A stretch of 64,000 bases of DNA from contig CAVVWM010000003.1 of assembly GCA_963751955.1 (NCBI GenBank), forward strand, positions 186,001 through 250,000. Reading direction: 5' to 3'. The translations under genes were made by a program, and so were the position numbers. Positions within the stretch are counted from its first letter, which is position 1, and every line of letters begins with the position of its first letter. The notes under the pieces are model-generated. The model saw only the letters and a program-made list of their open reading frames with translations. It was not told where the DNA came from and did not search any database. The stretch is from JABDIY01 sp963751955. Its GTDB lineage: Bacteria; Actinomycetota; Acidimicrobiia; Acidimicrobiales; SZUA-35. This document shows positions 62,383 to 64,000 of this stretch, in pieces.

Positions 62383-63438
62383 GTGGGTCGAAGTAAACGT
62401 GTGGCTGCGCGCTTGGCCCTGGGTCTGCTTTCAATAGCTCTTCTCCTGATTGGTGTCGGGCCGACCGATGCTGCTCGGGCTGACCCTGAACCGGGCATCC
62501 ATACCGGCACAACCCCGACCGAGTACCAGATCAAACGCTTCTATCGAGCGGTTCTCGATCGTGAGCCCGATTCGAGCGGAATGGCGTATTGGCACCGGCT
62601 GCTCACGACCGGCACAGACCTCACCACGATCGCCGATTCCTTTGCGTCGAGTGTCGAGTTCGAGATGCGCTTCGGTGTTCCCCGCGGCTCTGCCGGTGAC
62701 TTGATCTTCCTGAACCAGGTGTATCGCAATGTCCTCGGGCGCGAACCGGACGAAGCCGGCCAGCGCTACTGGAATCAGTTGCTCGAGTCCGGGGTTCCAC
62801 GCGCTCAGGTCGTGTTGTGGTTTTCCGAGTCGGCCGAGTTCATAGAGGCCACCGGCCTCGGCCCGGATGAACTTGCACCCTTCGTTGGTTCGATCGCTCC
62901 GGTCACCGCCGCCGAGCTCGGTGCGTCCTGGCGCCAAGGTTGCCCAGTCCCTCCCGCCGAACTTCGGCTGTTGAGGGTGTCTCACGTCGACTTCAACGGT
63001 GAAGTCAAGATCGGGGAGCTCGTAGTGCACTCTGATAGTGCGAAGGATCTCTTGGTGGTCTTCCAACGGCTGTATGAGTTCCGCTATCCGATCCAATCGA
63101 TGCGAACAGTCGACGAATTTGGCGGCTCCGATAACGCCAGCATGGATGCCAACAACACCAGCGCGTTCAATTGCCGCAGCGCGGTGCTCAGCGTCTCGTG
63201 GTCACAACACGCCTATGGCCGTGCCGTAGACATCAACCCGTTGGTCAACCCCTATGTGAGCGGTTCGCTGATACTTCCGCCGACCGGAGCGGCCTTTGCC
63301 GACCGTTCAACCCACAATCCCGGGCTGATCCGAGAAGGCGACATCGTGGTTCAAAGCTTCGACGCCATCGGGTGGAACTGGGGTGGACGGTGGCGAACTG
63401 TCAAGGACTACCAACACTTCTCGCTCACCGGGAGATGA
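62383..63438 (+). CDS. Exported DUF4214 / M15-type peptidase protein
   Basis: 351 residues with a GTG start. A signal peptide (LALGLLSIALLLIGVGPTDA) precedes two DUF4214-like repeats (YRAVLDREPDSSGMAYWHRLL, YRNVLGREPDEAGQRYWNQLL; residues 50-160). The C-terminal domain (residues 190-351) is an M15-type metallopeptidase with the zinc-site signature SWSQHAYGRAVDINP and the final DYQHFSLTG. Family members trim cell-wall peptides. It converges on the SDR gene with overlapping 3' ends. Confidence 0.88.
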   Translation: MGRSKRVAARLALGLLSIALLLIGVGPTDAARADPEPGIHTGTTPTEYQIKRFYRAVLDREPDSSGMAYWHRLLTTGTDLTTIADSFASSVEFEMRFGVPRGSAGDLIFLNQVYRNVLGREPDEAGQRYWNQLLESGVPRAQVVLWFSESAEFIEATGLGPDELAPFVGSIAPVTAAELGASWRQGCPVPPAELRLLRVSHVDFNGEVKIGELVVHSDSAKDLLVVFQRLYEFRYPIQSMRTVDEFGGSDNASMDANNTSAFNCRSAVLSVSWSQHAYGRAVDINPLVNPYVSGSLILPPTGAAFADRSTHNPGLIREGDIVVQSFDAIGWNWGGRWRTVKDYQHFSLTGR

Positions 63439-64000
63439 TCTCATCTCCCGGCAGAGGGCTGTCACCGTAGAGTCGCGTCTGGAACTTACGCATCGCACCG
63501 AGCCAACGATCGGTGTCGGCCGCCTTCATCTTCATGTAGTCGGCCACTTCTGGATGAGGCAGTACGTGAAACCGTTCCTCCTTCATTGCGTCGAGGCACA
63601 TGCTGGCAACCTCAGAGGATTCCACGATTCCATCAGCGGAGGCAACGCCGAAGTCATCAAGGCCACCCGACGCCAGTTTCGCATCCGGCGAATTGGCGAC
63701 GATGTTGGTGCGCACCGCCTGCGGGCAGAGCACGCTGACTCGGATTCCCTGATGGTGATGTGTGATGGCGAGCCACTCTGCCAGGGAGACCGCAGCATGT
63801 TTGGTGATGCTGTAGGACATCGACCCGATCTGGCTGAGCAGCCCAGCGGCCGATGCGGTGTTCAGCAGATAACCCTCACCGTGGGCAGCCATGGACGGAA
63901 CAACCGCCCTTGCCGCATAGATATGAGACAGCACGTGGACCTCCCACATCTTCTGGATGCTGTCGTTGGTGTCCTCCAAGCCTGCGACGGTTACGTAGCC
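63425..64000 (-). CDS. Short-chain dehydrogenase/reductase (partial, runs off the window)
   Basis: 191 residues are seen; the N-terminal Rossmann nucleotide-binding part lies beyond base 64000. Visible SDR landmarks are LLNTASAAG (Ser region), SMSYSITKHAAVSLAEWLA (the YxxxK catalytic pair) and CPQAVRTNIV. The C-terminus has HVLPHPEVADYMKMKA. Substrate unknown. Its stop lies inside the end of the M15 gene. Confidence 0.88.
   Translation of the reverse strand, partial: GYVTVAGLEDTNDSIQKMWEVHVLSHIYAARAVVPSMAAHGEGYLLNTASAAGLLSQIGSMSYSITKHAAVSLAEWLAITHHHQGIRVSVLCPQAVRTNIVANSPDAKLASGGLDDFGVASADGIVESSEVASMCLDAMKEERFHVLPHPEVADYMKMKAADTDRWLGAMRKFQTRLYGDSPLPGDEIISR
63429..63450. terminator. Bidirectional hairpin in overlapping 3' ends
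   Basis: CGGGAGATGA-TC-TCATCTCCCG is a near-perfect 22-bp palindrome spanning the stop codons of the convergent M15 and SDR genes. It can end transcription from both sides. Confidence 0.6.

Overview
This 64 kb window (GC-rich; GTG starts common; ATGA/GTGA stop-start overlaps frequent) looks like the chromosome of an actinobacterium, most likely a marine or aquatic member of the class Acidimicrobiia. The support is gene content: an LprG-type lipoprotein with a P55-like exporter, an actinobacterial conservon (NIT-type sensor kinase, roadblock, DUF742, GTPase), several acyl-CoA dehydrogenases, CaiB/BaiF and acyl-CoA ligase genes, a UGSC selenoprotein, and the order yajC-secD-secF-tgt / queA-ruvB-ruvA-ruvC. 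The assignment is inferred from content only. There is no rRNA, prophage, insertion sequence or CRISPR array.

Layout. 0-8.8 kb: M50 protease, flavin reductase, MBL hydrolase, a thioredoxin-like protein overlapping an in-frame-UGA selenoprotein with a SECIS-like hairpin, a CBS protein, an lprG-P55-like pair and mutY. 8.8-18.4 kb: lipid and acyl-CoA metabolism (two acyl-CoA dehydrogenases, CaiB/BaiF transferase, acyl-CoA ligase), a thioredoxin/NHL protein and a gene-poor stretch with 16-bp tandem repeats. 18.4-24.2 kb: hisS-aspS-(membrane protein)-rarA-DUF948-(hypothetical) on the minus strand. 24.6-41.5 kb: the main accessory locus. It holds an acyl-CoA dehydrogenase, a 9 kb type I synthase (KS-AT-KS-five tandem ACPs-KR-DH), a 5.3 kb single-chain acyl-CoA carboxylase and a convergent Sfp-type phosphopantetheinyl transferase. 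41.7-53.3 kb: tRNA-Leu, rel, yajC-secDF, tgt, a phosphodiester glycosidase, queA and ruvBAC. 53.4-57.6 kb: the conservon. 57.7-64 kb: HAD phosphatase, small proteins, alpha/beta hydrolase, acyl-CoA dehydrogenase, Phd/VapC-type toxin-antitoxin pair, a DUF4214/M15 exported protein and a partial SDR gene.

How the main locus may work (inference). The carboxylase would supply malonyl-CoA, the transferase would arm the ACP array, and the synthase would build a long reduced or partly unsaturated acyl chain, with the acyl-CoA dehydrogenase adjusting starter or product. Two features do not fit a textbook system. All five ACPs carry LGVDT, with Thr where the phosphopantetheine Ser normally sits. The carboxylase has a biotin carboxylase domain without an ATP-grasp lid and without the usual catalytic residues, so carboxylation of its biotin may depend on another protein.

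Data quality. About 25 probable indels break reading frames. Most lie between 31.9 and 41.3 kb, and isolated ones lie in genes that should be intact (rel, ruvA, the conservon GTPase, a dehydrogenase, the NHL protein). The protein sequence is well conserved on either side of each break, which points to sequence errors more than gene decay. I therefore describe these as whole genes with frameshifts.
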